The notes beneath the pieces were generated by a model. It had not been told where the DNA came from. It searched no databases and was given only the letters and a program-made list of their open reading frames with translations. A DNA stretch of 5,645 nucleotides from JBAVQS01 sp049694275 (lineage in GTDB: Bacteria; Chloroflexota; Anaerolineae; UBA4142; SHND01): contig JBAVQS010000071.1 of the NCBI GenBank assembly GCA_049694275.1, forward strand, positions 1-5,645, read 5' to 3'. The translations under genes and the position numbers were made by a program. This document shows positions 1 through 5,497 of this stretch, one piece after another (the first letter of the stretch is position 1; each line of letters opens with the position of its first letter).

Positions 1-79
1 CAATTTCGACAATTTCCAGCCCCAACAATTCGGGCAATCTACCTGCGCCGCGTTGGTTCCATTGTTCAAGGGTCAACAT
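1..79 (-). CDS. Hotdog-fold thioesterase, PaaI/YdiI type (N-terminal fragment)
   Basis: Reading the minus strand from the ATG at 79-77 gives 26 uninterrupted codons beginning MLTLEQWNQRGAGRLPEL and continuing LGLEIVEI before the window ends. This opening resembles PaaI/YdiI/MenI-type thioesterases, which start with a 'LT.E.LN..G.G.L...LGI' helix before the hotdog fold. Such enzymes hydrolyse acyl-CoA thioesters in the cytoplasm. The catalytic helix and the 'HGG' region lie outside the window, so activity cannot be judged. The start is supported by an AGGTG Shine-Dalgarno just upstream and by its position 20 bases after the mannosidase stop codon, which suggests co-transcription. The family call rests only on this short N-terminus; another hotdog subfamily is possible. 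The link to mannoside metabolism is unclear. Confidence 0.65.
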   Translation of the reverse strand, partial: MLTLEQWNQRGAGRLPELLGLEIVEI

Positions 80-82
80 AAT

Positions 83-87
83 CACCT
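83..87 (-). promoter_or_regulatory. Ribosome binding site of the thioesterase gene
   Basis: The minus strand reads AGGTG-ATT-ATG, an anti-16S match placed 3 nt before the ATG at 79. The spacing is short but usable. It sits in the 20-base gap after the mannosidase stop, which fits translation from a shared mRNA. Confidence 0.5.
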
Positions 88-99
88 GGGATATACCGT

Positions 100-3033
100 T
101 TAATCTTCAAACCGCACCGTGACAATCTCGCGCGGGTTGACCTGTAGCTCGATCTGCCCTAGTGCATTCCACTCGAACGGTGCGAGGATGTCCTCGTTCA
201 AATTGAGGCGCGCGGCGCGGGCGAACAGCCGGAATGGGCGCAAGCGTAAGGCGATGGGCGCATCGCCGGCGTTATACCCCCGCACAATCATCCCCTGGCC
301 CAGAGCAGGCGGTTTGATTGCCGTCAGAATGAAATCGGGGTGCGAAATCTCGACCCAGCTCCCACTGCCTGGAATCCCCCCGACATGCAGGTCAGTCGCA
401 ATCGCCTGAGGCGGCGACGCAAACGCCAGGGCCTCGGCCTGTGCCCCGCGTCTGGTTAACGACCTGTCAGCTTCGCGCCCTCCCTCAAGACGCTGCCGAG
501 CGCTCGTCGAGTACGGGATGAGCGAGTAAGCAAACTCGTGCACGCCCTGTTCTTGCGCCCCGGGAGTTTGTTTCTCTGGACCCGCATCTCCATTTCGGTT
601 ATTCAGATCAGGCCGCGAGAGCCACTCGATACAGCGCAGCAAAGTGAGCGCAATAGTCGCTCCCCCTTGATCCCGTGCCTCGTACTCCATCAATCCACGC
701 GTCGCGAGTGCAACCCCTTTCTCCCGGTCCTCTACCATGACAAACTTTTGGAGCGGCAAGGTTGGAACCGGCTGTTCGACCCACCCTTGCGTGTCTGTAG
801 GAACCCTGAGGCTGCGCGCCACAATATCAAACGCCTGGTCCGCAAGAGACTGGGTTGTCTGAACCGGCGTCGGGAACTCGACGCGCAAGCGATGGTCGCG
901 CGCCCGGTTCTCTACCCGCGTCTGGAAATCCACCCGCCGCGCGCCCGCATACAGAGTCACGACGGTCGAGATTGGGATATCGACCCGCTCAGAGGAGCGC
1001 GCGGAGCGATTGGCCGCAAGAGACGCCGGGATGCTCAGGACCAGGTCAATGCACAATTCCTGCCGAACCTGGCCGTCATCTCGGCGCGTGATCTGCGGAG
1101 GCTGTGCGGGCTGTGGGATAACCGCATCCTGTTCAGGAGCGCAATAGTTATAGAGATCGCCTCGGTCGCCGCCATCCACAAACCGGTTTACCCCCGTAAA
1201 CACCATACCCGTTGCCTTGTCGGTCACCGTGAGCGTTCCATCCTGAGGATTGGCCTCGACCCGAAGGAATTCGTTCTCGACCACGGTAGCGGCGACGACC
1301 GCCGGCTTTTCAGGCGCAGAATTGGCGGGGACCAGCCAGAAGGTCTTGACGCCATACCCTGGCAGATCGCGGGCGAAAAAGGTCACGTCCACCTTGCGAA
1401 GGGAATGCATGACCAGATGAAACAATTTCAACTGCGGATTGGCGACCAACTGCGCCAACTGTTCGAGCCCCCGCTGGACCATCGCCATATCCTGCGCGCC
1501 CTGATTCGATACGCTAATATCGGCATAGACCTGGTCCCCGTCAATCCTCCAGGAAAAGTCGCGTAACTGGCGGCCATCAACGCTCCCCGCTTGCGCCGCG
1601 CCGAAGGTCCACCGCAACTGTTCGGGGGTCGCTGTCACGCGCGCATACTCTTCCACCTTTCCGCCAAGCTCGAATAACGAGACTACCGCACCCGCTTCAT
1701 CGACGACCTGGTAAGCCTCGAACCCACGCGGCAGATCCACCTGCACCGTCACCGCTTGCCCCCAGGACCTCGGCGCCGCGTTAAATACGACAATGGCAAT
1801 CGCCTTCTCTATCCCAGCGCGCTCCGTATCAATGGCCGGGATTATCGCGGCCTGGGCGTGCTGGACGACGTCCGCGCCAATCTGCTCGACCCAGTCGAAC
1901 CGCGGCGCCATTTCGGCATGCACCTGGTCCACGCTACATCCGCAAATCGAATCGTGTGGATGGTTCTGCAACAAATATTTCCACGCCAACGCAAGCTCCG
2001 GCCGCCAATCTTGTAGGGGCAGTCCCTTGTGGCTGCCCTCCTCCGTATGACTCCCCTCTCCTGTATGGTTACCCCGCTCTGCGGCAGTCACCAGGCTCAT
2101 CGCCACCGCGGCCATTGGCTCAGCCCACTGTTCGAGCAGCGTCTCGGCGCGCATATTACGCTGTTTGATCCACATGCGGGTCGAAACGACACCGGGCAAA
2201 AGGTGATGGCGCTTGGGATTGCGCAGCTCGCCATGCGCCACGCACAACTCCGCCTTGTCCTCCTCGGACAGCGCCTGTCTCACCGCCTTGGCATACTGCG
2301 GCAGCGTCGAGTGAATCACGCGGGTCTCGGGCATCCGGGATTCCACAGCCCGCATCATCGCCGGCAAGCCTTCCCACGGCTGCATGTGATCGGTCCCGTG
2401 CATCATCAGCATGTGTTCGGTCACGGCATGCGGCGCAAGCGACTCGACCAACTTGCTCACGCCATAGACAAAACCCTCCGGGTCGCGGACCAGCCACGCG
2501 GCATTGTCATAGCCATCACGGAGATAGGTTGTAAACACGCGCGTTCCGTCGGCCCCCTCCCACCACAACTCGGTCGGCTCGTCCGCCAGCCCGCGCCGGA
2601 ACATGGCCACATCAATTCCAAACCCCTGTAAGATCTGCGGCATCTGGCTAATGTGCCCGAACGGATCGGGAATATACCCGACCCGCATCGAGCCGCCCCA
2701 CTCGTTCGCCATCCGCATACCCCGCTGGAGATTGCGAATAATCGCCTCGCCGCTCACCAGAAACATGTCCGGCAAAACGTACCACGGTCCGACAAGCACC
2801 CGCCCGGTTCGCACATGTTCCCGCAGTTCAGCCTCACGTGCCGGCTCAATTTCAAGGTAATCTTCGAGCACAATCGTCTGGCCGTCGAGCATGAAATAGC
2901 GATAATCAGGATCGTTAGCCAGAATATCCAGCGTCTTGTCAATCGTCCGGGCAAGCCAGATCCGGAAAATCTGGAACGGCTCGTGCCATTCCCGGTCCCA
3001 ATGGGTGTGAGAAACGAAATGAAGTGTACGCAT
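100..3033 (-). CDS. Glycoside hydrolase family 38 alpha-mannosidase
   Basis: This is a 977-residue zinc-dependent retaining alpha-mannosidase. The N-terminal catalytic domain (about 3-275) opens with SHTHWDREW at residues 8-16, the GH38 signature; H11 and D13 correspond to two zinc ligands. D123 in GYIPDPFGH matches the catalytic nucleophile and zinc ligand. D215 in MHGTDH is a candidate acid/base. The helical middle domain (about 285-380) contains QNHPHDSICGCS at 356-367, whose H360 is the fourth expected zinc ligand. Beta-rich C-terminal domains follow from about 410, including an RPDLNNRNGDAGPE stretch near 807 that is typical of bacterial members. There is no signal peptide, so the enzyme should be cytoplasmic and act on imported mannosides or mannosylglycerate-like compounds; the exact substrate cannot be read from the sequence. 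The ATG at 3033 has a strong AGGAAGGA site upstream. The oddity is a tandem-repeat insertion at residues 321-338. The thioesterase gene follows 20 bases downstream. Confidence 0.93.
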   Translation of the reverse strand: MRTLHFVSHTHWDREWHEPFQIFRIWLARTIDKTLDILANDPDYRYFMLDGQTIVLEDYLEIEPAREAELREHVRTGRVLVGPWYVLPDMFLVSGEAIIRNLQRGMRMANEWGGSMRVGYIPDPFGHISQMPQILQGFGIDVAMFRRGLADEPTELWWEGADGTRVFTTYLRDGYDNAAWLVRDPEGFVYGVSKLVESLAPHAVTEHMLMMHGTDHMQPWEGLPAMMRAVESRMPETRVIHSTLPQYAKAVRQALSEEDKAELCVAHGELRNPKRHHLLPGVVSTRMWIKQRNMRAETLLEQWAEPMAAVAMSLVTAAERGNHTGEGSHTEEGSHKGLPLQDWRPELALAWKYLLQNHPHDSICGCSVDQVHAEMAPRFDWVEQIGADVVQHAQAAIIPAIDTERAGIEKAIAIVVFNAAPRSWGQAVTVQVDLPRGFEAYQVVDEAGAVVSLFELGGKVEEYARVTATPEQLRWTFGAAQAGSVDGRQLRDFSWRIDGDQVYADISVSNQGAQDMAMVQRGLEQLAQLVANPQLKLFHLVMHSLRKVDVTFFARDLPGYGVKTFWLVPANSAPEKPAVVAATVVENEFLRVEANPQDGTLTVTDKATGMVFTGVNRFVDGGDRGDLYNYCAPEQDAVIPQPAQPPQITRRDDGQVRQELCIDLVLSIPASLAANRSARSSERVDIPISTVVTLYAGARRVDFQTRVENRARDHRLRVEFPTPVQTTQSLADQAFDIVARSLRVPTDTQGWVEQPVPTLPLQKFVMVEDREKGVALATRGLMEYEARDQGGATIALTLLRCIEWLSRPDLNNRNGDAGPEKQTPGAQEQGVHEFAYSLIPYSTSARQRLEGGREADRSLTRRGAQAEALAFASPPQAIATDLHVGGIPGSGSWVEISHPDFILTAIKPPALGQGMIVRGYNAGDAPIALRLRPFRLFARAARLNLNEDILAPFEWNALGQIELQVNPREIVTVRFED
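2012..2073. repeat. Three degenerate 18-bp tandem units plus dispersed-repeat-like sequence inside the mannosidase gene
   Basis: On the coding (minus) strand three 18-base units encode GNHTGE, GSHTEE and GSHKGL, residues 321-338 of the mannosidase, at 2020-2073. The adjoining plus-strand sequence TTGTAGGGGCAGTCCCTTGT (2011-2030) followed by GGCTGCCCTC looks like a 'GTAGGGGC...' intergenic repeat common in Chloroflexota-like genomes. GGGCAG at 2017-2022 and CTGCCC at 2033-2038 form a 6-bp inverted repeat with a 10-base loop. The insertion keeps the frame and lies between the catalytic and middle domains, just before the LALAWKYLLQNHPHDS helix. The tandem structure is seen directly; derivation from a mobile repeat is inference. 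Confidence 0.6.
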
Positions 3034-3036
3034 AAT

Positions 3037-3044
3037 TCCTTCCT
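3037..3044 (-). promoter_or_regulatory. Ribosome binding site of the mannosidase gene
   Basis: The minus strand reads AGGAAGGA followed by ATT and the ATG at 3033. The first AGGA is 7 nt from the start codon and the second 3 nt, so this is a strong double Shine-Dalgarno. It fixes the mannosidase start. Confidence 0.75.
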
Positions 3045-3052
3045 ATTTTTTC

Positions 3053-3090
3053 AAAATAATAACACAGGCGAGGAGAAATCTCCTCACCTG
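3053..3090 (-). terminator. Rho-independent terminator of the lipoprotein operon
   Basis: An 11-bp stem (3065-3075 with 3080-3090) closes on a 4-base loop. Ten pairs are Watson-Crick on both strands; the remaining one (3069 with 3086) is C-A as plus-strand RNA but a G-U wobble as minus-strand RNA. On the minus strand the hairpin is followed by TGTTATTATTTT, a T-rich tail. Strand bias of pairing and tail both point to termination of minus-strand transcripts, 11 bases after the small lipoprotein's stop codon. Confidence 0.75.
3056..3064 (-). promoter_or_regulatory. Candidate extended -10 promoter of the mannosidase gene
   Basis: The minus strand reads TGTTATTAT, an extended -10 (TGn plus TATTAT, five of six matches to TATAAT). 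Transcription would start near 3049 and give a leader of about 16 nt that still includes the ribosome binding site. The expected -35 position reads AGGAGA, a poor match, which is tolerable for an extended -10. The site lies in the T-rich tail of the upstream terminator, so the resemblance could be incidental. Confidence 0.35.
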
Positions 3091-3100
3091 TCATTCTCAT

Positions 3101-3763
3101 CTAGTGCAGGGTCATGGCATTCGCCAGACTATTCCGCGTATCAAAGGCCGTGGTGGTGGCGTCTTGCAAAATCGTATTGGGTATCGGCTTGCCCAAATAT
3201 TGTGCCATCTTGGCATCAATTGCCCTCAAAATTCGCCCCATGTCTGCAAAAGTCATCAAACTTGGATCCATATGCGTGCTGATGATGGAAATGTATTCAT
3301 CGTACTGTGCCATAGCTACGCAGTTTGTTTGAACGTCATAAAACTTGACATCCGCACACTCGAAGCGAAACTGGTCCGCAATTGGACTGGTATAGGGAAG
3401 TTCAGGTGGCGCATGCCACGGCTTGACTAGCAGTGCGACGCCAAACTCTCCTTGGGCTTGATCCTGATACTCCCATGTCGCAGCACTCTTGGTAGTATAT
3501 CTGAATACCAAATGTTGTGTGCCGTACAGGGTCGGGCTTTTGGCATCAAACTGAATTTCTATGCTCTCCTGTTGCCCGCGATTTTCTGGAAAGGGATGGA
3601 GCGGATTGCTAACATACCAATCCGTGGGCATAACCGACAGATCAATCAAGAGGTCCTGTATCTTAAAGTTACGTGATGGGGTAGGTTCTGCCCGTAAGCA
3701 GGCTACAAGCAGAACCACCAGACTGGAAAGTAGGACGGAAAGGAATAGCACTTGAATCTTCAT
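3101..3763 (-). CDS. Hypothetical small lipoprotein
   Basis: I do not recognise a family. From the ATG at 3763 the protein has 220 residues and begins MKIQVLFLSVLL, followed by a hydrophobic stretch ending in LVAC, a good lipobox with the acylated Cys at residue 22. The mature part would be a roughly 200-residue extracytoplasmic domain. It starts with a charged linker and a DLLIDLSVMPTDWYVS segment, reminiscent of 'LL...DMPpGW' openings seen in some bacterial sensor-like lipoproteins (weak similarity, inference). Two Cys (in FECADV and TNCVAM) lie close together and could form a disulfide. A GTG at 3781 would add six residues (MNSAPY) and overlap the upstream stop as GTGA; neither start has a well-spaced Shine-Dalgarno, so translation probably depends on coupling to the propeller gene. 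I prefer the ATG because it gives a standard signal peptide. The gene ends just before a terminator. Confidence 0.72.
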   Translation of the reverse strand: MKIQVLFLSVLLSSLVVLLVACLRAEPTPSRNFKIQDLLIDLSVMPTDWYVSNPLHPFPENRGQQESIEIQFDAKSPTLYGTQHLVFRYTTKSAATWEYQDQAQGEFGVALLVKPWHAPPELPYTSPIADQFRFECADVKFYDVQTNCVAMAQYDEYISIISTHMDPSLMTFADMGRILRAIDAKMAQYLGKPIPNTILQDATTTAFDTRNSLANAMTLH

Positions 3764-3777
3764 ATAAGGTGCACTGT

Positions 3778-4908
3778 TCACTTCCCCAAAGCAAACACCT
3801 TGTTATCCCCAAAAGTGGCATAAAGCATGACGCCGTCGGTCGCAAGCCCATGCGTCGGCACTTCGGGGTTGACACCCGGTGGGTTCGTCTCGAGTTTCCC
3901 ACGGTCCTCGCCCGTTTCCAGGTCAAAGGCAGTAATTGTTCCAGTCCTGAGCATCAGATAGCCGATCCCATCGATTGCCACGGGATCGGATTCCGGCTCT
4001 GCCGCGAGTTTATGCTGCCATAGCAATTTACCACTCGTCTCATCAAAGGCACTTAACGTACAGCACCAAAACGCGACGTAGACTCGATGATTAATGACAC
4101 TATAAAAGTCCGGGCTTGTATCCGTCTGCCAGAGCAAAAGACCGGTACGCGCATCCTTAACCTGCATTCCTTTCTTTAGCCAGATATAGACTTGATTACC
4201 AATCATCCGCATCGAGGAGCCTTCCCCAAGGAAATTCTCTACGGAATCTTTGATCGCACCAGATTTCGGATCGAGAACATATAGATCGCCCTTGATGTAG
4301 TCATACAGTTCTTTTTCCCTGACATAAAGACCATTTGTCCCAGACCCAGTAGCGGGAGGGTAGTCCAGATGCCACTCCTCTTGGCCATCCAACAACCGAT
4401 AAGCACAAAGCGGAAATCCTGACCGCATTAGACCGACGTAAACTCGATTCTCATCCGTCGCCAGGTCGTCAACTAGATAGAAATTCCCACAGGGGGTGAC
4501 CGTCCATAGGACGGTGCCATCCTGAGCGTTCACCGCTTTCACCTGGCGATTATTGTTAGCGCCAAATACGAGGATATTACCCTGCGCACGAATACCGTCC
4601 CCGGGCGAGTGAAAGGCCCCGGCCTCCACCTGCCAGAGTTGCTTTCCCGTTTTTGGATCGAGTGCAATGACGAGCGGATTCGTGCGTATAAGCACTAGAC
4701 CGGCCTGGATGTCAGGGTATCTTTCGGTCCGTGCCGGGGCCTCAAAGATCCACTTGAGACTGAGTGGCAAGGCCGAGTTTGTTATGGTCCGCTCCGACTG
4801 ACTAATCAGCGGTAGATTCAAAGGGCCGCCCGAACACCCCGAACCGAATAGAAGTAACAAGAACAGGAATAACCAGGTATGGAAGGGCTGGCGAATACGA
4901 ATGTTCAT
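3778..4908 (-). CDS. PQQ-like beta-propeller repeat lipoprotein
   Basis: This 376-residue protein has an Arg-rich N-terminus, a Leu/Phe-rich segment (12-21) and FGSGC, a slightly atypical lipobox with Cys25, so it is probably an exported lipoprotein. The rest is a propeller of PQQ-like (WD-like) blades recognisable by 'A.D..TG..LW' strands: ALDPKTGKQLW (82-92), AVNAQDGTVLW (125-135), AYRLLDGQEEW (169-179), VLDPKSGA (211-218), VKDARTGLLLW (250-260), AFDETSGKLLW (287-297) and AFDLETGED (328-336). FGDNKVFAL near the C-terminus probably closes the ring. The fold is shared by BamB-like scaffolds and PQQ dehydrogenases. The length and lack of a dehydrogenase core argue for a binding or scaffold role, and no enzymatic activity can be claimed. 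Adjacent cysteines (C282-C283) are notable. The ATG has a GAGG site 5 nt upstream. Its stop overlaps or nearly abuts the next lipoprotein gene, so the two form an operon. Confidence 0.88.
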   Translation of the reverse strand: MNIRIRQPFHTWLFLFLLLLFGSGCSGGPLNLPLISQSERTITNSALPLSLKWIFEAPARTERYPDIQAGLVLIRTNPLVIALDPKTGKQLWQVEAGAFHSPGDGIRAQGNILVFGANNNRQVKAVNAQDGTVLWTVTPCGNFYLVDDLATDENRVYVGLMRSGFPLCAYRLLDGQEEWHLDYPPATGSGTNGLYVREKELYDYIKGDLYVLDPKSGAIKDSVENFLGEGSSMRMIGNQVYIWLKKGMQVKDARTGLLLWQTDTSPDFYSVINHRVYVAFWCCTLSAFDETSGKLLWQHKLAAEPESDPVAIDGIGYLMLRTGTITAFDLETGEDRGKLETNPPGVNPEVPTHGLATDGVMLYATFGDNKVFALGK

Positions 4909-4913
4909 GACAA

Positions 4914-4917
4914 CCTC
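4914..4917 (-). promoter_or_regulatory. Ribosome binding site of the propeller lipoprotein gene
   Basis: The minus strand reads GAGG, then TTGTC, then the ATG at 4908, a 5-nt spacing. It supports this start, which also gives a complete signal peptide. Confidence 0.6.
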
Positions 4918-4921
4918 GGAT

Positions 4922-5038
4922 AGTGAGCCACGCCAGCGATCAACAAGTTTCTGAGCAGCCGGTTTCGTGGCAAATCTCGCCCCCCAACCCAGATTTTCCC
5001 CAAAGGGGACCTACTCGGCTCACTGCGCTCGAAATGAC
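4922..5038. repeat. Gene-free, repeat-like segment with an 8-bp inverted repeat
   Basis: No coding sequence is evident between the propeller gene and the plus-strand remnant at 5054. AGTGAGCC (4922-4929) recurs inverted as GGCTCACT (5017-5024). On the minus strand, 5038-5017 reads GTCATTTCGAGCGCAGTGAG followed by CC, which resembles the 'GTCATTTCGAGCG.AG.GAG' intergenic repeats seen in many environmental bacterial genomes. A small hairpin (TCCCC-AAA-GGGGA, 4997-5009) lies between. The sequences are seen directly; calling this a dispersed or mobile repeat is inference that needs a genome-wide copy count. Confidence 0.4.
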
Positions 5039-5042
5039 TGCA

Positions 5043-5051
5043 TGCTATAAT
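5043..5051 (+). promoter_or_regulatory. Extended -10 promoter for the DUF2442 gene
   Basis: TGCTATAAT is a perfect TATAAT with the TGn extension. The -35 region (around 5023-5028, CTGCGC) is poor, as tolerated with an extended -10. Transcription would begin near 5058, giving a leader of about 84 nt before the DUF2442 ATG at 5142. That leader is the old DUF4160 coding sequence. The ATG at 5054 would be left out of this transcript. Confidence 0.5.
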
Positions 5052-5076
5052 TGATGTCAGCCAAGATTGCGCTTGC

Positions 5077-5085
5077 ATCATACCA
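5077..5085 (-). promoter_or_regulatory. Candidate extended -10 promoter facing the lipoprotein operon
   Basis: The minus strand reads TGGTATGAT, an extended -10 with five of six matches. The sequence 17 bases upstream (GTTCTT) is a weak -35. It would produce a leader of roughly 160 nt before the propeller gene and would be arranged back to back with the plus-strand TATAAT. This is a motif match only; no better candidate was seen nearer the gene. Confidence 0.25.
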
Positions 5086-5128
5086 TAATCTGAATAGCAA
5101 AGAACTCAAGAGAATAGAGACGCTTGTC

Positions 5129-5134
5129 AGGGAG
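5129..5134 (+). promoter_or_regulatory. Ribosome binding site of the DUF2442 gene
   Basis: AGGGAG lies 7 nt before the ATG at 5142. This well-placed site decides against the in-frame TTG at 5124, which would put the Shine-Dalgarno inside the coding region. Confidence 0.75.
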
Positions 5135-5141
5135 CATCAAG

Positions 5142-5405
5142 ATGAGTTTAAAAGAGCCTGGGGCCTCCACTTTGGTCAGTGAGGTTACAAATATTGCCTC
5201 GACCGGTTTTTGGCTTTTGGCTGACAACGTCGAGTATTTCGTCCCATTCTCCGATTATCCCGCTTTTCTGAAAGCGCCTGTCGAGCAGATCTTTGCAGTA
5301 AAACAGATTGGCCCCAGACAACTCTATTGGCCCGAACTGGATACGGACATTGAGTTGGATGCGCTCGAAAACCCCGAGAGATACCCGCTCGTTTGGCGCG
5401 AATAA
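5142..5405 (+). CDS. DUF2442 domain-containing protein
   Basis: This is a small 87-residue cytoplasmic protein without a signal peptide or membrane segment. After a short leader (MSLKEPGAST) it follows the DUF2442 pattern: a first strand (VSEVTNIAS), a hydrophobic strand (TGFWLLADNVEYFVPFSDYP), a central 'FL.AP...I..V' part, a YWPELDTDIELDAL segment equivalent to the family's 'W..LD.DL....L', and the end NPERYPLVWRE. Length is normal. DUF2442 genes often sit directly downstream of DUF4160 genes, and the pair has been viewed as toxin-antitoxin-like; that role is not proven. Here only a decayed DUF4160 C-terminus remains upstream, so the gene is probably an orphan. It has its own extended -10 promoter and Shine-Dalgarno, so it may still be expressed. 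Confidence 0.87.
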   Translation: MSLKEPGASTLVSEVTNIASTGFWLLADNVEYFVPFSDYPAFLKAPVEQIFAVKQIGPRQLYWPELDTDIELDALENPERYPLVWRE

Positions 5406-5497
5406 CCGCAGACCAATAACAGAAGGGAGAAAATCCGCACCTGTACATCTTACCCCTTTGATACGACCGCTTGCAGGCTTTGACCAGCAGTCTTGGG

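Larger units (their letters stand above)
5054..5182 (+). pseudogene. 5'-truncated DUF4160-like gene remnant
   Basis: The frame opening at ATG 5054 encodes 42 residues: MSAKIALASYHNL, then NSKELKRIETLV, then REHQDEFKRAWGLHFGQ and a TGA. The 'ELKRIE.LV.EH...F..AW..HFG' ending matches the C-terminal helix and tail of DUF4160 proteins, which are normally about 80-90 residues. The N-terminal beta-sheet half, with its conserved 'PPH(F/I)H' motif, is not found upstream in any frame; an in-frame TAA lies at 5048-5050 and repeat-like sequence precedes it. Its 3' end overlaps the DUF2442 start by 41 bases in a different frame, matching the usual DUF4160-DUF2442 gene order. The TATAAT lies only 2 bases before the ATG, so the fragment is probably not translated. 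It could instead be a short genuine peptide, which I consider less likely. Confidence 0.55.

Noticed and set aside
538..1566. A 342-codon open frame on the plus strand.
   Set aside because: It lies wholly antisense to the GH38 gene, has an Arg/His-rich composition typical of a mirrored GC-rich gene, has no convincing Shine-Dalgarno and matches no family I know.
2020..2073. A possible CRISPR-like array from the repeated units.
   Set aside because: The units are directly adjacent with no spacers, are degenerate, and keep the reading frame of the mannosidase.
2156..2497. A 113-codon minus-strand frame in another phase within the mannosidase.
   Set aside because: It overlaps essential GH38 sequence in the same direction and its Ala/Arg/Gly-rich translation has no recognisable domain.
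2029..2631. A 200-codon plus-strand frame opposite the catalytic domain.
   Set aside because: It is a shadow of conserved GH38 coding sequence, with an implausible His/Arg-rich translation.
2653..3282. A 209-codon plus-strand frame spanning the mannosidase start and the terminator.
   Set aside because: It crosses two real minus-strand genes and a terminator hairpin, and its translation shows no conserved pattern.
4997..5009. A TCCCC-AAA-GGGGA hairpin as a terminator.
   Set aside because: It has only a 5-bp stem and no T-tract on either strand, and no gene ends next to it.
5124..5141. An upstream TTG start adding six residues to the DUF2442 protein.
   Set aside because: The AGGGAG ribosome binding site lies inside this extension and is correctly spaced for the ATG at 5142.
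5185..5448. An 87-codon minus-strand frame opposite the DUF2442 gene.
   Set aside because: It is antisense to a gene with clear family similarity, and its translation is Arg/Cys-rich without a motif.
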